A stretch of 64,000 bases of DNA from Gamarada debralockiae (lineage: Eukaryota > Ascomycota > Leotiomycetes > Helotiales > Hyphodiscaceae). The position numbers and the translations under genes were made by a program. Under the pieces are notes generated by a model that was given only the letters and a program-made list of their open reading frames with translations, had not been told where the DNA came from and searched no databases. Where the stretch lies: the NCBI GenBank assembly GCA_002803225.1, contig NXFV01000284.1, positions 1 to 64,000 on the forward strand, read 5' to 3'. Every line of letters begins with the position of its first letter. Within the stretch, counting starts at the first letter, position 1. This document shows, in pieces, positions 33,982-45,516 of the stretch.

Positions 33982-36683
33982 ATGAAGCATTCAAGCCAAC
34001 GGCTGCTGCCGTTGTTGATCTGTAAGTTCTTAGATCCAATCTGTTGAACGTCCCAAAGCTCACAATTATTCCCCAACAGTGCTTCTGCAGCTCATAGTTC
34101 CGGTCACCTGTGCGCAAGTTCAGCAGGAGGTAGATTCGAGGCTCAGCGCTGAACCAAAACAACCGTCAGTCGCAGCAGAGTCTCCAGCCCCGCAACAACG
34201 ATTACGGGAACAAGAGGATAGCAGAAGGACTACAAATGGTCAGCGCAAGCTATTCTCTGCAGATGAAGCTCGATCTAACTTTGTTCAAGGCGCAGAACTC
34301 GTCGACAAAGCCCTCTTCTTCCTCCGCCGATACGAACGACAGAATCCACGCCCCTCTCGAAGACCGTCAGGAATAATAGGAACAGCAACCCATTATGCCC
34401 TAGCGCTCCTCCCACGATTTTACATTTCAGGCCCACCCTCAGATGGGCCGACAGAAGCACAAAATGCCAAGAAATCCTTACCAGGACCAGTGTCTGATGC
34501 AGTGCAACTCTTGGAAGAGGCAGCTCAGGTCAACAACTCGGACGCCATCTACCTTCTGGCTCAGATGAACTTTTACGGCAACTTCACACATCCAAAAGAT
34601 TACTCGGAGGCTTTCAGGAGATACCACCAATTGGCTACGTTGAATGGAAATGCATCGGCGCAACATATGATGGGCTTCATGTATGCCACTGGAATTGGAG
34701 GAGCTGTTGAACGGGATCAGGCCAAGGCGTTACTATACCACACATTTGCGGCTGAGGGAGGAGATACAAGATCAGAAATGACGGTTGCGTTTCGACATCA
34801 CAGTGGTATTGGAACGGCGAGGAATTGCGACGTGGCAATCAAGCACTACAAGAAGGCAGCGGACAAAGCTATCGAGTGGTACCGATCTGGACCCCCAGGA
34901 GGTATGGCTTGGGTACCCGACTCATATCGTCTGGCGGACGACGATGGAGGAGTTTATGGAGAAGGGGCTAGCTTTTCAAGTGCTGGAAGTAATGCCAAAC
35001 AAGGAGGAGTCAATTCGGATGCTCACAGCGCTCTGGAAGATGTGCTGGAATATTTGGATTTGATGTCAAGAAAGGGCGATTTCAAGGCTACGTTCAGTCT
35101 GGGGAGGATCCATTACGACGGCCAGAAAGGACTCCCCAGGAATATGAAGAGTGCCAAATGGTACTTCATGAAGGTAGCGAAGATGTATTGGCAGAGAGAT
35201 GGGCGTCTTATCGAAAGCGACAAACCGGGATTGGAGAAGATTGCTACCAAAGCCGCTGGGTACCTCGGACGAATGTTTTTGAGAGGAGAGGGCGTGGAGC
35301 AGAGCAATGAGAAGGCACAGATCTGGTTCAATCGTGGGATCAAAAGCGGCGATGCTGGCTCTCAGTATGGAATGGGACTCATGTATCTGGAAGGTCTGGG
35401 AGTGCCAAAGAACTCGATCAAAGCAACCGAGTATTTCAAAGCTTCCGCGGATCAGGACTACGCTCCGGCTCAGGTGGCATTGGGTGCTCTCTACCTTGAT
35501 CAAGGGACCCCAAGCGACATTCAAGTTGCTAACCGGTATTTCGAACTAGCAGCACGATATGGCCTCATTGAAGCTTTCTACTATTTGGCTGAGCTGATCG
35601 ATCAAGGCGTTGGACGCGACCGAAGCTGTGGACTAGCTACAGCTTACTACAAGAACGTTGCGGAGAAAGCTGAACCTCTTCTATCCTCTTTCGCCGAGGC
35701 AAACCGAGCGTATGAAGATGGTGACTATGAACTGGCTCTGATCGACTACATGCACGCTGCTGAGCAGGGCTATGAGCGCGGACAAGCGAATGTCGCCTAT
35801 ATGCTCGACCAAGAAAAGTCCCAGTGGTCATTACCTTCGTTCTTATCTCTCACGAGTCCACGACCTTCATTACTACAGAATGCAGCGCTTGCTTTGATAT
35901 ATTGGACTCGCTCAGCTAAGCAGACTAACATCGACTCAATGGTCAAGATGGGAGACTACTACCTGAAGGGCATTGGCACGCAAGCGGACATGGAGAAGGC
36001 TGCTTCGTGCTACACAGCTGCTTCCGAGTTCCATCAGAGTGCACAAGCACTTTATAACCTGGGCTGGATGCATGAGAATGGCATTGGTCTGGATCAGGAT
36101 TTCCACCTCGCCAAGAGATACTACGATCACGCCTTGGAGACGAACGATGAGGCATATCTCCCCGTAACATTGAGCTTGTTCAAACTGCGGTTGAGAAGCG
36201 CTTGGAACACTCTGACCCACGGCAGGGTGAATTCCATCCAAGACGAACCTAGTAAGCATTTTGCCAAATCATCAAGGTCAAAGCTAACCGATTCCAGCTC
36301 CGAGGAAACAGTGGTCGTTAGCAGAATGGGTCAGCAATTTCCTCCGCGACGACCACCCATATTACGGAGACGCAGATTACGACGATACCTACCTCCCGGA
36401 TAACGATCCCATGCCAGGCGGAGACGCGGATGGTCTATACGACGATATCATTGATGATGGAATCTTAGAAAGCTTGATCATTATAATGTTGGCTGGAGCA
36501 CTGGTTGTCTTGATTTATTGGAGGCAGCAACATCAGTTGAGACATAGGGGCCAGCAGCAGGCAAATGGAGCGCAGCAAGAAGAACAGCAGGGACAGCAAC
36601 CTCAGCAAGAAGATAGAGGACTATTCCCACAGCCGGGTGATCCTGATTTTAATGCTTGGGTGGCAGGTGGCATAGGACATTAA
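33982..36683 (+). CDS. hrd3: HRD3/SEL1L, ERAD ubiquitin-ligase subunit
   Basis: Exons 33982-34021, 34080-36251 and 36298-36683 give 865 residues. Exon 1 plus the start of exon 2 code a signal peptide (MKHSSQRLLPLLILLLQLIV). The luminal part holds about nine Sel1 repeats, for example ALYNLGWMHENGIGLDQDFH, AGYLGRMFLRGEGVEQS and AQYGMGLMYLEGLGV-like units, ending in a single transmembrane helix (about 796-812, LIIIMLAGALVVLIYW) and a short Gln-rich cytosolic tail. HRD3 sits in the ER membrane, recognises misfolded luminal proteins and stabilises the E3 ligase HRD1. Without exon 1 no signal peptide exists; without exon 3 the membrane anchor is lost, so both are required. Length fits the family. 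Confidence 0.95.
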
Positions 36684-37092
36684 AAGTGGATATTGTACAT
36701 ACTGTATTTGTGAATAATGGAGCGAAATGATTAACGAGCCTTCATCATAATGCCTTAATATAACTGCCGTGATCGTAATTCTGTGGGAGCTTTATGGGGA
36801 TTCGGTGTTGTCGAATCTGCACAAGGTTGATCAAATTTGGCCTTATTAACATCAACACGGCTTGAATGCATTCCGGATATTCTACCGCATATCAGTAATT
36901 AGCCTCCTGCTTCTTCTCCATCGCTGATCAAGTATCCACTCCCTCACGTGGCAACTCAAACAGGGGAGGGCGCTAAAACGCGTCCAGGCGAGGTCGCGAA
37001 TCTCGCGTTCTTGAACTCCAACATCAACACAAAATGCTCTACAACCACCATTGATCACAGACTTACATCTACAGAACTAACACACAATCAAG
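36684..37092. other. Intergenic, SFR1 promoter region
   Basis: No gene. Contains the ACGCGT site listed separately. Confidence 0.5.
36978..36983. promoter_or_regulatory. Possible MCB box ACGCGT upstream of SFR1
   Basis: The exact hexamer ACGCGT lies 110 bp upstream of the SFR1 start. In yeasts this site binds MBF and drives G1/S expression of replication and recombination genes. One site only; inference. Confidence 0.3.
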
Positions 37093-38073
37093 ATGTCCAC
37101 ACCAGCAGCCAAACGTCGCCGCATCGACGCCGCCTCCCAAACACTCTCCAAACCCTTCCGCTCCCCCTTCAAAACGCCCTTCAAATCACCCCTCAAAGCC
37201 CCGCCATCCATGTCCACCTCCAGCGCCCAACCCAGCGTCTCCACACCCCTCAAAGCCTCTACCTCAAATATCCTTCCCATCCTGGCAGAAAAGACACCCA
37301 ATCTCCCCTCCACAACACTGAACCGTACTCCGCGTGCCAAGAAGACGTTCTCCAGTCCGGTGTCTGCGGCAGTGCTTAATGCAGACCCGGATATTGCGCC
37401 GCTGTTGAGAATGCAGAGGGAGCTTGAGAGGCAGTTGAGGGAGGTGAAAGAGGAATTAGAACAGGCGGAGCAGGCGGGGAAGATTGAGAGGGAGAGCCGG
37501 AAGAAGGATCCTGAGGGGGAGGTGGATGGGGAGTTGGTTATGCTGATTGAGAAGTGGAGGGGTGCGAGTCGGCTTGCTGCTGAGGAACTCTTCGGGAAAG
37601 TTAGAGATAGGGTTAATAGGTACGTCATATTTGATGGTTGATGGTGGATGGTGGATGGTGGGTGGGAGAGAGAGGGGCTAAATTGATATTGCATAGGATG
37701 GGTGGACCGCGAGCTTGGAAGGAGATGCAGAAGAAGCAGCAGGAGTTTCAGAATTCGTGGGATACGGAGGAGCAGAATAATGATGACGATGAAGATGATG
37801 AGAATGACGAAAGGAAGGATGTTGAGAAGAGAGACCTTTATGCGGAGTATGGTGTTGATCCCGAGACCGAGAATGAGAAATCTCAGCGTGAAAAGGGTGT
37901 TGGTGATACGGGAGAGCTGCCTGGACAAGAAGACGTAAGTATTCGAATACCCAGAATTGTTTACACATACTAATGCTTCCTAGGAATTTACGATGGCGAT
38001 GATGCTGCGGACTTTGAATGTCGATCTCGGCATCATTGGCTATGATAAGCGACAACAGAGATGGACTGATTGA
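37093..38073 (+). CDS. sfr1: Swi5-dependent recombination protein SFR1/Mei5
   Basis: Exons 37093-37619, 37697-37934 and 37984-38073 give 284 residues. A basic N-terminus begins STPAAKRRRIDAASQTLSKP with FRSPFKTPFKSPLKAP, the proline/lysine repeat typical of Sfr1 that binds DNA and Rad51. The middle is a coiled coil (LLRMQRELERQLREVKEELE), followed by the conserved Mei5 segment LVMLIEKWRGASRLAAEELF and GGPRAWKEMQ, and a C-terminus TMAMMLRTLNVDLGIIGYD. Sfr1 with Swi5 stimulates Rad51/Dmc1 strand exchange. An acidic stretch (NDDDEDDENDE) interrupts the C-terminal part. Intron sites are consensus and exon phases fit. A 283-codon antisense frame here is a shadow. Confidence 0.9.
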
Positions 38074-39139
38074 GAGGACTTTACGATTGCAACGGCTTGC
38101 TATGCATGATGATATATGGCTGTATATCTAATGGCTCTTGTCCCTTTCAGGTTCAGGCGGACATAGCTTTACTCAAATACTCACTAGCATGATGGTACGT
38201 ACCTCTAATCAATTAGCAGATAGAGCTCAGACCTAGACGCATCAATAGTTATCGCTTCCATCCTTCCTTATTAGTCTATTGGCTTCAATGATAAACGTCG
38301 CAAATCACAGTCAATGGGCCGAGGATGGACATTTAGATAGCTGCAAGTCACCCTAAATAGCAGGGAGTTCAATTGCCCAAGCTGAGTAAAGGATCAAGGC
38401 TACTGGAAGTAGGGCGGATCTGTCCAGATTCCTCTTTACTTCATCATAACAAGTGGTTGATATCTTGTACTGCGGTATTTGCTTCTACGAGTGTCCGTAC
38501 GTTTCTTGATGCACCGCGTCCTTCGCAACTCACCCCTGCTGCTGCCAATCATGACCGCATCCTGCAAGGCAGGACGCATGGGGCTGAGCATCCGCACCGC
38601 TCGCTCGCTACTTTTCTTAACATCGTTATCCCTTAAGGCTCACCTTTTGTTAACGTCTGTCCTTGCATAGCGAGACGCACTCTGTCACGAGACGAATCTA
38701 TAGTTTTGAAATCACAAATTTTTTCTTAGTAGGTCTATAAAGTTGTTATTGATGTATTACTTTCTTTAACTATTTCTCTTTAAGGAGACCACTTAGCAAC
38801 AAGAAAAAGAGTATAGTTAATAATGCTGTTGATCGTTTTAATCACGCCACTGATCGCGGCTTCTACTGTCCCCCCCTGTTTAATCGCGACTATTAGAGTC
38901 TTTTCAAAATTCGGAGCACTTGAGGAAAGGTCCTATCATAAAATAATATAGTTCTAAATTTTAAAGACACTCAGGGAGAAAAAGAATGTAGTCCGGGAGT
39001 TACGCCGGTGCGATGAGAGGGTCCACATGTTTCAGTGCTTAGTAATCTACATTAGCCGAGATAAAATTTACTATGTTCACGCCCGGGCTCGCTATATTTT
39101 ACTTAGCCACGATTCTCAGCCACGATTCTTAGGCCCGAA
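38074..39139. other. AT-rich, no gene seen
   Basis: Short frames only, many stops on both strands. AT content is high from about 38690 and the sequence looks like eroded repeat DNA, but no terminal repeats are visible. Confidence 0.45.
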
Positions 39140-39331
39140 TTGAGTGTGGGTGCAAAACTCACGAAAATCAGACCTGATTTAGGTTACAATTTCCCGTCTC
39201 CGAAGAAGCCCAAACCAAAACGCAGGAAAGTGCTTTGCGATTGCGGCAAACGATTTAAAGGCTCTCAATCTCGGTCGCGGCACACTCGTGACTCTCCGCT
39301 CCACAGCAAAACGTGGTTATATAATATATAA
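39140..39331 (+). CDS. Small C2H2-finger-like fragment
   Basis: 63 codons with a basic linker (PSPKKPKPKRRK) and CDCGKRFKGSQSRSRHTRDS followed by PLH. The pattern C-x-C...F......RH..DSPLH resembles the single fingers with an H-x-x-DSP-x-H tail found at the ends of some fungal proteins. No upstream exon is evident in the AT-rich region, so it is probably a remnant. The start codon may be an artefact. Confidence 0.3.
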   Translation: MSVGAKLTKIRPDLGYNFPSPKKPKPKRRKVLCDCGKRFKGSQSRSRHTRDSPLHSKTWLYNI

Positions 39332-39412
39332 TTTACTAACATATGATAAATTCTAAAAACCTAACATGTCACGTCTGCTGTTTTCATTGTTTTTGACTAA
39401 TTATCTCATTAC

Positions 39413-41665
39413 TTATAAGATTCCAATTTCGCATAATCTGTGATTCAAACTATCCGCCATAAATTCGCCTTGCATAATTCCATGAACGTAACATCCCCCC
39501 AAATGCTGATATGTTCTCTTGCTCCCTCCATCTTTTGGCCTCAGTATGACTGGCATTGCTAGGCCCGGGATTATCCAAACCTCATCACACTCCATTACAT
39601 CGGGATTGCCAAAACAAAGAAATCCATTTGGTGTATAAAACAAGCGACTTCCATCTGCGAGTATAGGGTATCCACCTAGCTTAGGGTCGATAGAGATACC
39701 GCGCAAACCGCCTTCAATATCTCGGTGAGGATCTCGATCCAGTTCAGCCTGGACTTCCGATTCTCGTTGCTTGATATTCGTCAGCTCTGGAGCTAGCGAC
39801 TCAAACTCACGATCCAGGTAGCAGAGCTTGCGTCGTATGTCCAAATACTCCTCCTCAATTGTAGACCGATGGTCGGGTTCCCGCGACTGCGATACAAAAT
39901 ACCAGGCGAGGTGAATCTCGGCCCAGTCATAGAAGTGTTGGTAATAGTGACTGGGTGCAGGAAAAATTTTATTGCTCAGATCGAGATTCCAAACCAATGT
40001 ACGCCAGAGCGCATCCTGAGTGGGTTGACCACTGCGTGGGTATTGCCGTCGACACTTTTCCACAAAGGAGAATATGGATAAGAACCATGTTGGCGAAGAC
40101 GACGAGTCCTCACAAATATCCTTCACAGCGTCCACCTTCAAGCCTTTGAGTAATAGTGTCTTTCCTATTACCCGTGGCTTTGTGGAAATAGATGCGCTCA
40201 TTCCCGCGTGAAAATTTTGACTCATTGCGAGGTTGCAACTGGCGGGCCCTTTCACTGACCAGTCTGGAACCCAGTTTGGGAGGTCTCGTGACTTTCTAAT
40301 ACCATATTCAGGTGTCTGAAGAAGTAGTTCGAGGCAGCCATACGTAAGTAGTACTTTGCTCGCCCATAAGTATACCTCGAATTTGGATTGATTCTTTGGC
40401 AAGTCCTCGTAAATGATATCGATCTTTTGGACCGGCTGAAGTCTCTTGACTATCCCCAGAATTGATAGTACCTTGTCTGCCTCATTTTTCGAAAAGTAGC
40501 CTCGCAATTTCTCTTGAACATAGATCCAAAGTTCAATCCACTGGCCATAGGGATCCCCTCCCACTTGTTGGATGGCTTTTGCACTTTGGCTTACTTTGTC
40601 ACGGATCAGATCCAATTCCGTAACAGGCATGATGTCGATCGATTTCAAAGATAGGAACTCTTTCGAGTTCATCAAATCCAAGAAGCGCCAGTTAGTCGAT
40701 GTAGCAATGGTATTGAGCGATGCGAGAGGCAGCCAAGGGAAGCCCCGGCTGTGACAGAATACTAAGATATTCTGCGCTAGGGATACCTCTTGAACTATCC
40801 ACGCACGCCTGAACCATCGACGACGTGAATAAAAGCGAAAGTACGACGCCCAGCATTCGTTCCAGGACATGCCATTGAACGGTTCAATTGACATTTCCGA
40901 TCGCCAAAAGTCGGCATCACTTGGTCTGATTCGCTGTATCCAGGTTTCTCCCTCATCAGCCGATCTAGCTTCAAGATTTTCGCGGAAGTTCAACATAGCG
41001 AGAAGAACGGTCCTGTGAAACCAATCGAAACAGTCCAAATCGTTCGTATCATCACCTAGCCACACGATCACACGATTCGCTGTCGCATATATATCACCCA
41101 TGAGAAGGATTTGTGATAACTTCTCATCGTTATCGCCTTGGTTTATGCAGATAGCATCAACCCAGAGGGGTAGTGATAGTAAAGAGTCGGTAAGGGTATT
41201 GAAGTGCGTCCGAAGAAAGTCGGAGAGATTTTGCTGCAAGGGAATGTGTCCAATGTCTTCGCAGTGGCTGATTAGAGTACTGTCAAGGTCGTTTTCTCGC
41301 CACCCTCTCCGCTCAACCCAGTTCTGTGGATGGAGAACTAAGCTGAAACGTGGTTTGGTAGAGCGAAAAGACCTTTCATCATTATCTCGATCAATTGAGA
41401 GATCCCAAGCGTAAGACAGAGCATTGAACTTTGGCTTGTCTTGCAAATTAGCCTCCTCTAGGTAACCGAATATCTGTAGAGAGCGCTCATTAATGCCAGT
41501 TAGGCGAAGTAATCGAAAGCCAGTCTTGTTAGATAGAGAAGAGTATACATAACGAAGAGGATAATAGACCTGCAAAGTAGAGTTGAAAGATGTTGAGCGT
41601 GTAGTACGAAGGCCTCTGCCGATGCGAGACTCGTTGAATGATGGAAAGAAAAGGCGAGAGCTCAT
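39413..41665 (-). CDS. HET-domain protein
   Basis: A single exon of 750 codons. The heterokaryon-incompatibility domain occupies about residues 80-204: block 1 FNALSYAWD, block 2 LPLWVDAICINQGDNDEKLS and block 3 GDIYATANRVIVWLGDD, in the standard order and spacing. The remaining ~540 residues are helical with aromatic-rich stretches (WASYFRFYSRRRWFRRAWIV) as usual for large HET proteins, and include a coiled-coil-like stretch near 640 (LDREFESLAPELTNIKQRES). HET proteins trigger cell death on fusion of unlike strains and form large, fast-evolving families. The frame is uninterrupted, so the gene may be functional, unlike most neighbours to its right. Confidence 0.9.
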   Translation of the reverse strand: MSSRLFFPSFNESRIGRGLRTTRSTSFNSTLQVYYPLRYVYSSLSNKTGFRLLRLTGINERSLQIFGYLEEANLQDKPKFNALSYAWDLSIDRDNDERSFRSTKPRFSLVLHPQNWVERRGWRENDLDSTLISHCEDIGHIPLQQNLSDFLRTHFNTLTDSLLSLPLWVDAICINQGDNDEKLSQILLMGDIYATANRVIVWLGDDTNDLDCFDWFHRTVLLAMLNFRENLEARSADEGETWIQRIRPSDADFWRSEMSIEPFNGMSWNECWASYFRFYSRRRWFRRAWIVQEVSLAQNILVFCHSRGFPWLPLASLNTIATSTNWRFLDLMNSKEFLSLKSIDIMPVTELDLIRDKVSQSAKAIQQVGGDPYGQWIELWIYVQEKLRGYFSKNEADKVLSILGIVKRLQPVQKIDIIYEDLPKNQSKFEVYLWASKVLLTYGCLELLLQTPEYGIRKSRDLPNWVPDWSVKGPASCNLAMSQNFHAGMSASISTKPRVIGKTLLLKGLKVDAVKDICEDSSSSPTWFLSIFSFVEKCRRQYPRSGQPTQDALWRTLVWNLDLSNKIFPAPSHYYQHFYDWAEIHLAWYFVSQSREPDHRSTIEEEYLDIRRKLCYLDREFESLAPELTNIKQRESEVQAELDRDPHRDIEGGLRGISIDPKLGGYPILADGSRLFYTPNGFLCFGNPDVMECDEVWIIPGLAMPVILRPKDGGSKRTYQHLGGCYVHGIMQGEFMADSLNHRLCEIGIL

Positions 41666-42668
41666 GGTAGCTGAAGAAATGAAAGCAATGGAGTGCTCTC
41701 TCGACTTGGCCTAGAAATGTTTTGATAATTTTGGCTTTTTGAATGAGGATTGTGATTGTTTGTGGAATTTATTGGTGAGGTGTGCAGGTATTTTGCAGCT
41801 AGATTGAAGTTGCTGCCTGTCAGTTGAAATATCACGTGGTGTAGTCTTTATTTGGTCTAGCTTACGGTTCGTAACAGTCTAGCGTACGGTCCGTAAAATC
41901 TCTGTAGCCGGTAGTGAGGAGCCGGAAGCGATAGTTCTGGTCGGATGATGTCGGGAAACGGGAATCTTCCGGCAGGGTACGCGCAGCCACAAGCGTCGCA
42001 GCCACACATTTTATTACCTATAAATTTACCGAGATTACTACTTCCACACCGCCGCTGACCAGGAACCCTGATCGCTTGACTGGAGGAGGTACCAGCCCGT
42101 GTAGCGACGTCGTATGACATAGCGCGCCCCAGCCGCCACAAGACTAAGAATAACGTTTCAGCATTATAATAAAACCTAGATATCTATACCTAATCGTTTT
42201 ATGAGTTTAAAAGATAGAAAAAGCTTAATAGTGGTGTTGCGAGTTGAGTGGTCTATTAGAGTGTCAAACGAAGGCCCTCTGTAAATTCCAGAGGGCGGCG
42301 ACGACACGGTAATAATTTTGGAATTAATAGGTCAGGAGTATTCGGGAGAGGTATGTAATACAACTGAAATAAAAATAAATAGCAATTTTTATACGTTCAC
42401 AGATTTTTAGTCACTTGAACTCGAAGTACCTATGTTTTGTCTCGTTACACGGTGCGTCTCGGCACGCAGGGATAGACGTTACTCTTCTTTAAATTGTGGG
42501 ACCAATTTCTCGAGAACTCTCAATGGTCTTACTTTCTTCCACTAAGCCATTCAAAGCTCTTCGACGACAACAGTGTAACAACTGCTTACTCACTCATCCA
42601 ACAATTGTGGAAGTTCGAATTGTTCAATCAATTTGACGTTCTGAAATTCTATTTGATTTGTTAGAACG
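41666..42668. other. AT-rich intergenic with 22-bp tandem repeat
   Basis: Contains gtctagcttacggttcgtaa at 41855 and gtctagcgtacggtccgtaa at 41877 in tandem (period 22). A 94-codon minus frame at 41857-42141 is unrecognised. No gene called. Confidence 0.45.
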
Positions 42669-44567
42669 ATGGCCGAAGCCTTCGGCCTCGCAGCAAGTGT
42701 CCTCAGCGTGGCCTCGCTCGCGATCCAACTGGGCGACAGTCTGCAAAAAGCCTACGAGTTTTGGGAGTCGATCGAAGATGGACCAGATGACATTCGTCGC
42801 ATTTCTACCGATTGTGCTGGTTAGCAAATTTCTTGGGTCAGAATCAGCGTGAACATAATTCCGGGGGCATAGATCCTCTTCAGGAGCAACTTATTAAAGG
42901 CGCATTGCAGATCGTCAAGAAAGACGTTGATGAGCTGGCGGGTGTTGTGTCGGAGCTGTCAAGAAAGATTAGACCGGATCAGACGAGAATGAAGAGGAGG
43001 TGGGGCAGGGTGAAGATTGTGTTGAAGAGCGGGGCGATTGCCAAGATGAGGGGTTATATTGAGAGTTCGAAGAGCATTTTGAATTTGCTGCAGGCGAGTA
43101 GGACACAGTAAGTTTCTGATGGAAAAAGTGTGTTTCGGATGAAATTGATGACTTCTCTAGGTCGACAGTGTGTCAGATGAATGGCAAGCTCGACATCTTG
43201 ACCGCTACAATCTCAACGACTCGAATGTACAATCACATGACCACAGAGGATCTACTATTTGGCGCTCCTCCCCCATGTCAGGGACTCCTCCAGAGAAGCT
43301 TGGTCTCAAGAGGATATAGAGATGGGTCTCTGGACTTAAGGAGCGAGTCTCCTGACAGTGTTTTTGATCATCAAATTCAGACCAAGACTTCTTTTAAGTC
43401 GATCGACGCAGGGCTTGGTGTTGTGACACTCAGATCAACAACAGCGAAAGTTATGGGTGCATGCGATGATATTGAAGAGAACAACGGCGGACTTTACACC
43501 AAGACTTTCGCCGTTAACTTCCTCTGGAGATTTGCAACTTGCCGACGAGGCTTCAGGTTGAGCACCACCAATACTTTCGACTCTTGGTCTTTTAATACTA
43601 TCCGCCAACGTCCAGCGGGCAGCAGGCAGCAGGATCTTTGATCTCTTTAAATCTGGCAACACGTTCGGAGTTGGCGACCTTTTGAAGTATGGCATGGCCT
43701 CTGTATTCGATGCAGACCCATATGGAGCCACACCGTTGCACGTACGTAACACTCCCAATCGCGGTGAATAATATACGTCTAACTTGCCACAGTATGCTTG
43801 CAAATACGGACACTCGAATCTAGCACGATTGCTCATTGACCATAAAGCAGATATCTACGCACGCACCGACGATGGCAACGCTCCAATCGAGTATTTAGAG
43901 GAATACGACAGGTATCAAGATGTCAAAAACTGCCAGAACATTGCCCAAATAGTGGACACGATGGTTCGTTACGCCGACTTCAATCCATTCGACTGGGAAG
44001 ATCCAGGCAAGAGCTTCGACACACTTACACTCTGGAACGGGACTCCCATATGACAATTTGAGGCATATATTCGCTCAAAACGCCTTCTATGCGACCCCAG
44101 AGCAGAGATTTGGCTTTATCCTAGGCAACATGCTCTAGCTTCGCGATTCGGCCGAATCCAGCCCGGAATGCATCGACCTTTTGCTCATCGAGTACGAGAA
44201 GCTGCGAAGCAGCTCCTGCCCAAATGATGGATGGCGTTATAACTTTACTCTCCTACAGCATCTTGTATTCCATTGGCTAGATCGGAATGAAGGATTGGGA
44301 CGGGGGCCAAGACTGAAGATATCCCGCGCTCTCAAATTGACGAAGGATCTATGGCGCCGTGATCGCGAAGGCACTGCCCTTGACACAGTCGCTCGATATG
44401 ACGGCAACATGGTCGGTGAATGGCTCAAACTACTCTCCCAGAACGAAATTGATATGTACGAATATGGCCGGTATGAGCAAGCTCAACATCCGGACGGATT
44501 TATAGACCAAGGTCCAGACGCATGTTGTCGGATCATCAAGGTCGAGTTCAAGTCGGAGACGTTTTAG
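42669..44567 (+). pseudogene. Fungal STAND N-terminal domain and ankyrin-repeat gene, multiply broken
   Basis: ATG at 42669 opens MAEAFGLAASVLSVASLAIQ, the signature of the fungal N-terminal domain found on STAND/ankyrin proteins, then a coiled region (LIKGALQIVKKDVDELAGVV). Later SGNTFGVGDLLKYGMASVFD, DPYGATPLHYACKYGHSNLA and RLLIDHKADIYARTDDGNAP are ankyrin repeats. The reading frame breaks at about 42815 (one base missing), between 43560 and 43600, near 44045, and at a TAG at 44136-44138. Two introns (43108-43160 and 43742-43792) have good splice sites, showing a once complete gene. At least three frameshifts and a stop make it dead. Ends with no visible second domain. Confidence 0.8.
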
Positions 44568-44859
44568 CTATCGAGATCAATAACATTTGCGATCCGCGTT
44601 ACGAACATCTGGATCCCGAATATAGATGCGCAACTTCACGAAGAAGGGAGCTGTGTATTTCACAGGCAGCTAAATAGAGTAAGGATCTAATAATAAAAAA
44701 TAGAGATATTGAATTTATAAGCTCTACAGCGTCCTATATATAATCATTTCGGTACGATGGAGATTGATTTATTTCGTTAACACTTTATTGATACTCTATC
44801 TTAGTCCTAGCAGCAGAATGGACCTCGCCAGACAAATTCCCTTGACTCCGAACACGCTT
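44568..44859. other. Short intergenic
   Basis: No gene. Confidence 0.5.
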
Positions 44860-45516
44860 TTACTTGGCCTCCATAGCCGCATCCCGGTCCTGCAGGATCT
44901 TTGCAATGGCCGGACGGGCCTTGATGCGCTCCAACCAGGCGTTGACGAGGGGGAAGTCCGTCTCGAGGTTGAACCTGTTAGCGAAAAGGAACACAATAGT
45001 ATACCCCGTCACGAACGCCGCATCGGCATAGCTGAACTTGCCGCCGACGAGGAATTCCTTGTCCTGCAAGGCGCGGTTAAGGACGCCGGGGACGCGACGG
45101 ATCTCATTGACGTAGCGGTCGACAGCGCTGGGGAGCGTCTCGGAGTGGTAGAGGGTGAACCACACGGCCTGCCCGAAGTACGGGCCCTGGCCGGATACCT
45201 GGTAGTACAGCCACTGCTTCGCTTCGTAGTACTCTTTCGAGCCTGGGGCGAAGCTGATGTTGTGCTGCTTGTCTTAGGTTTCGACCAGGTATTCGATGAT
45301 GGCGCCCGACTCCCACAGCGTGATTCCCGTATTCGGGTCCTCAATTGCAGGCACACGGCCGTTGGGGTTGATCGACTCGTACGGTTCCTTCTTCATGTCC
45401 GGGAACTCGATAATCTTGTGCGTATAAGGGACGTTAAGCTCCTCGAGGATTATGGCTACCTTCCAGGCGTTGGGGCCGCTGTTGTGGCCCCAGAGAGTAA
45501 TCGGCTTGAGAGACAT
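44860..45516 (-). pseudogene. Glutathione S-transferase gene with one premature stop
   Basis: From ATG 45516 the minus frame reads a GST thioredoxin-fold domain (MSLKPITLWGHNSGPNAWKV, FPDMKKEPYESINPNGRVPA, LWESGAIIEYLVET) and then TAA at 45276-45274. The same frame continues without further stops for 137 codons (DKQHNISFAPGSKEYYEAKQ, GPYFGQAVWFTLYHSET, FSYADAAFVTGYTIVFLFAN) to the end of a normal C-terminal helical domain. The family usually has a Tyr after LVET, so TAC to TAA explains it. Total 218 codons fits full length (the Ure2/GTT-like class). Codons are strikingly GC-rich compared with the AT-rich DNA on both sides. Either a young pseudogene or a sequencing error; there is no intron solution. 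Confidence 0.88.

Noticed and set aside
37077..37928. 283-codon minus frame
   Set aside because: Antisense shadow of SFR1, composed of low-complexity leucine/serine runs.
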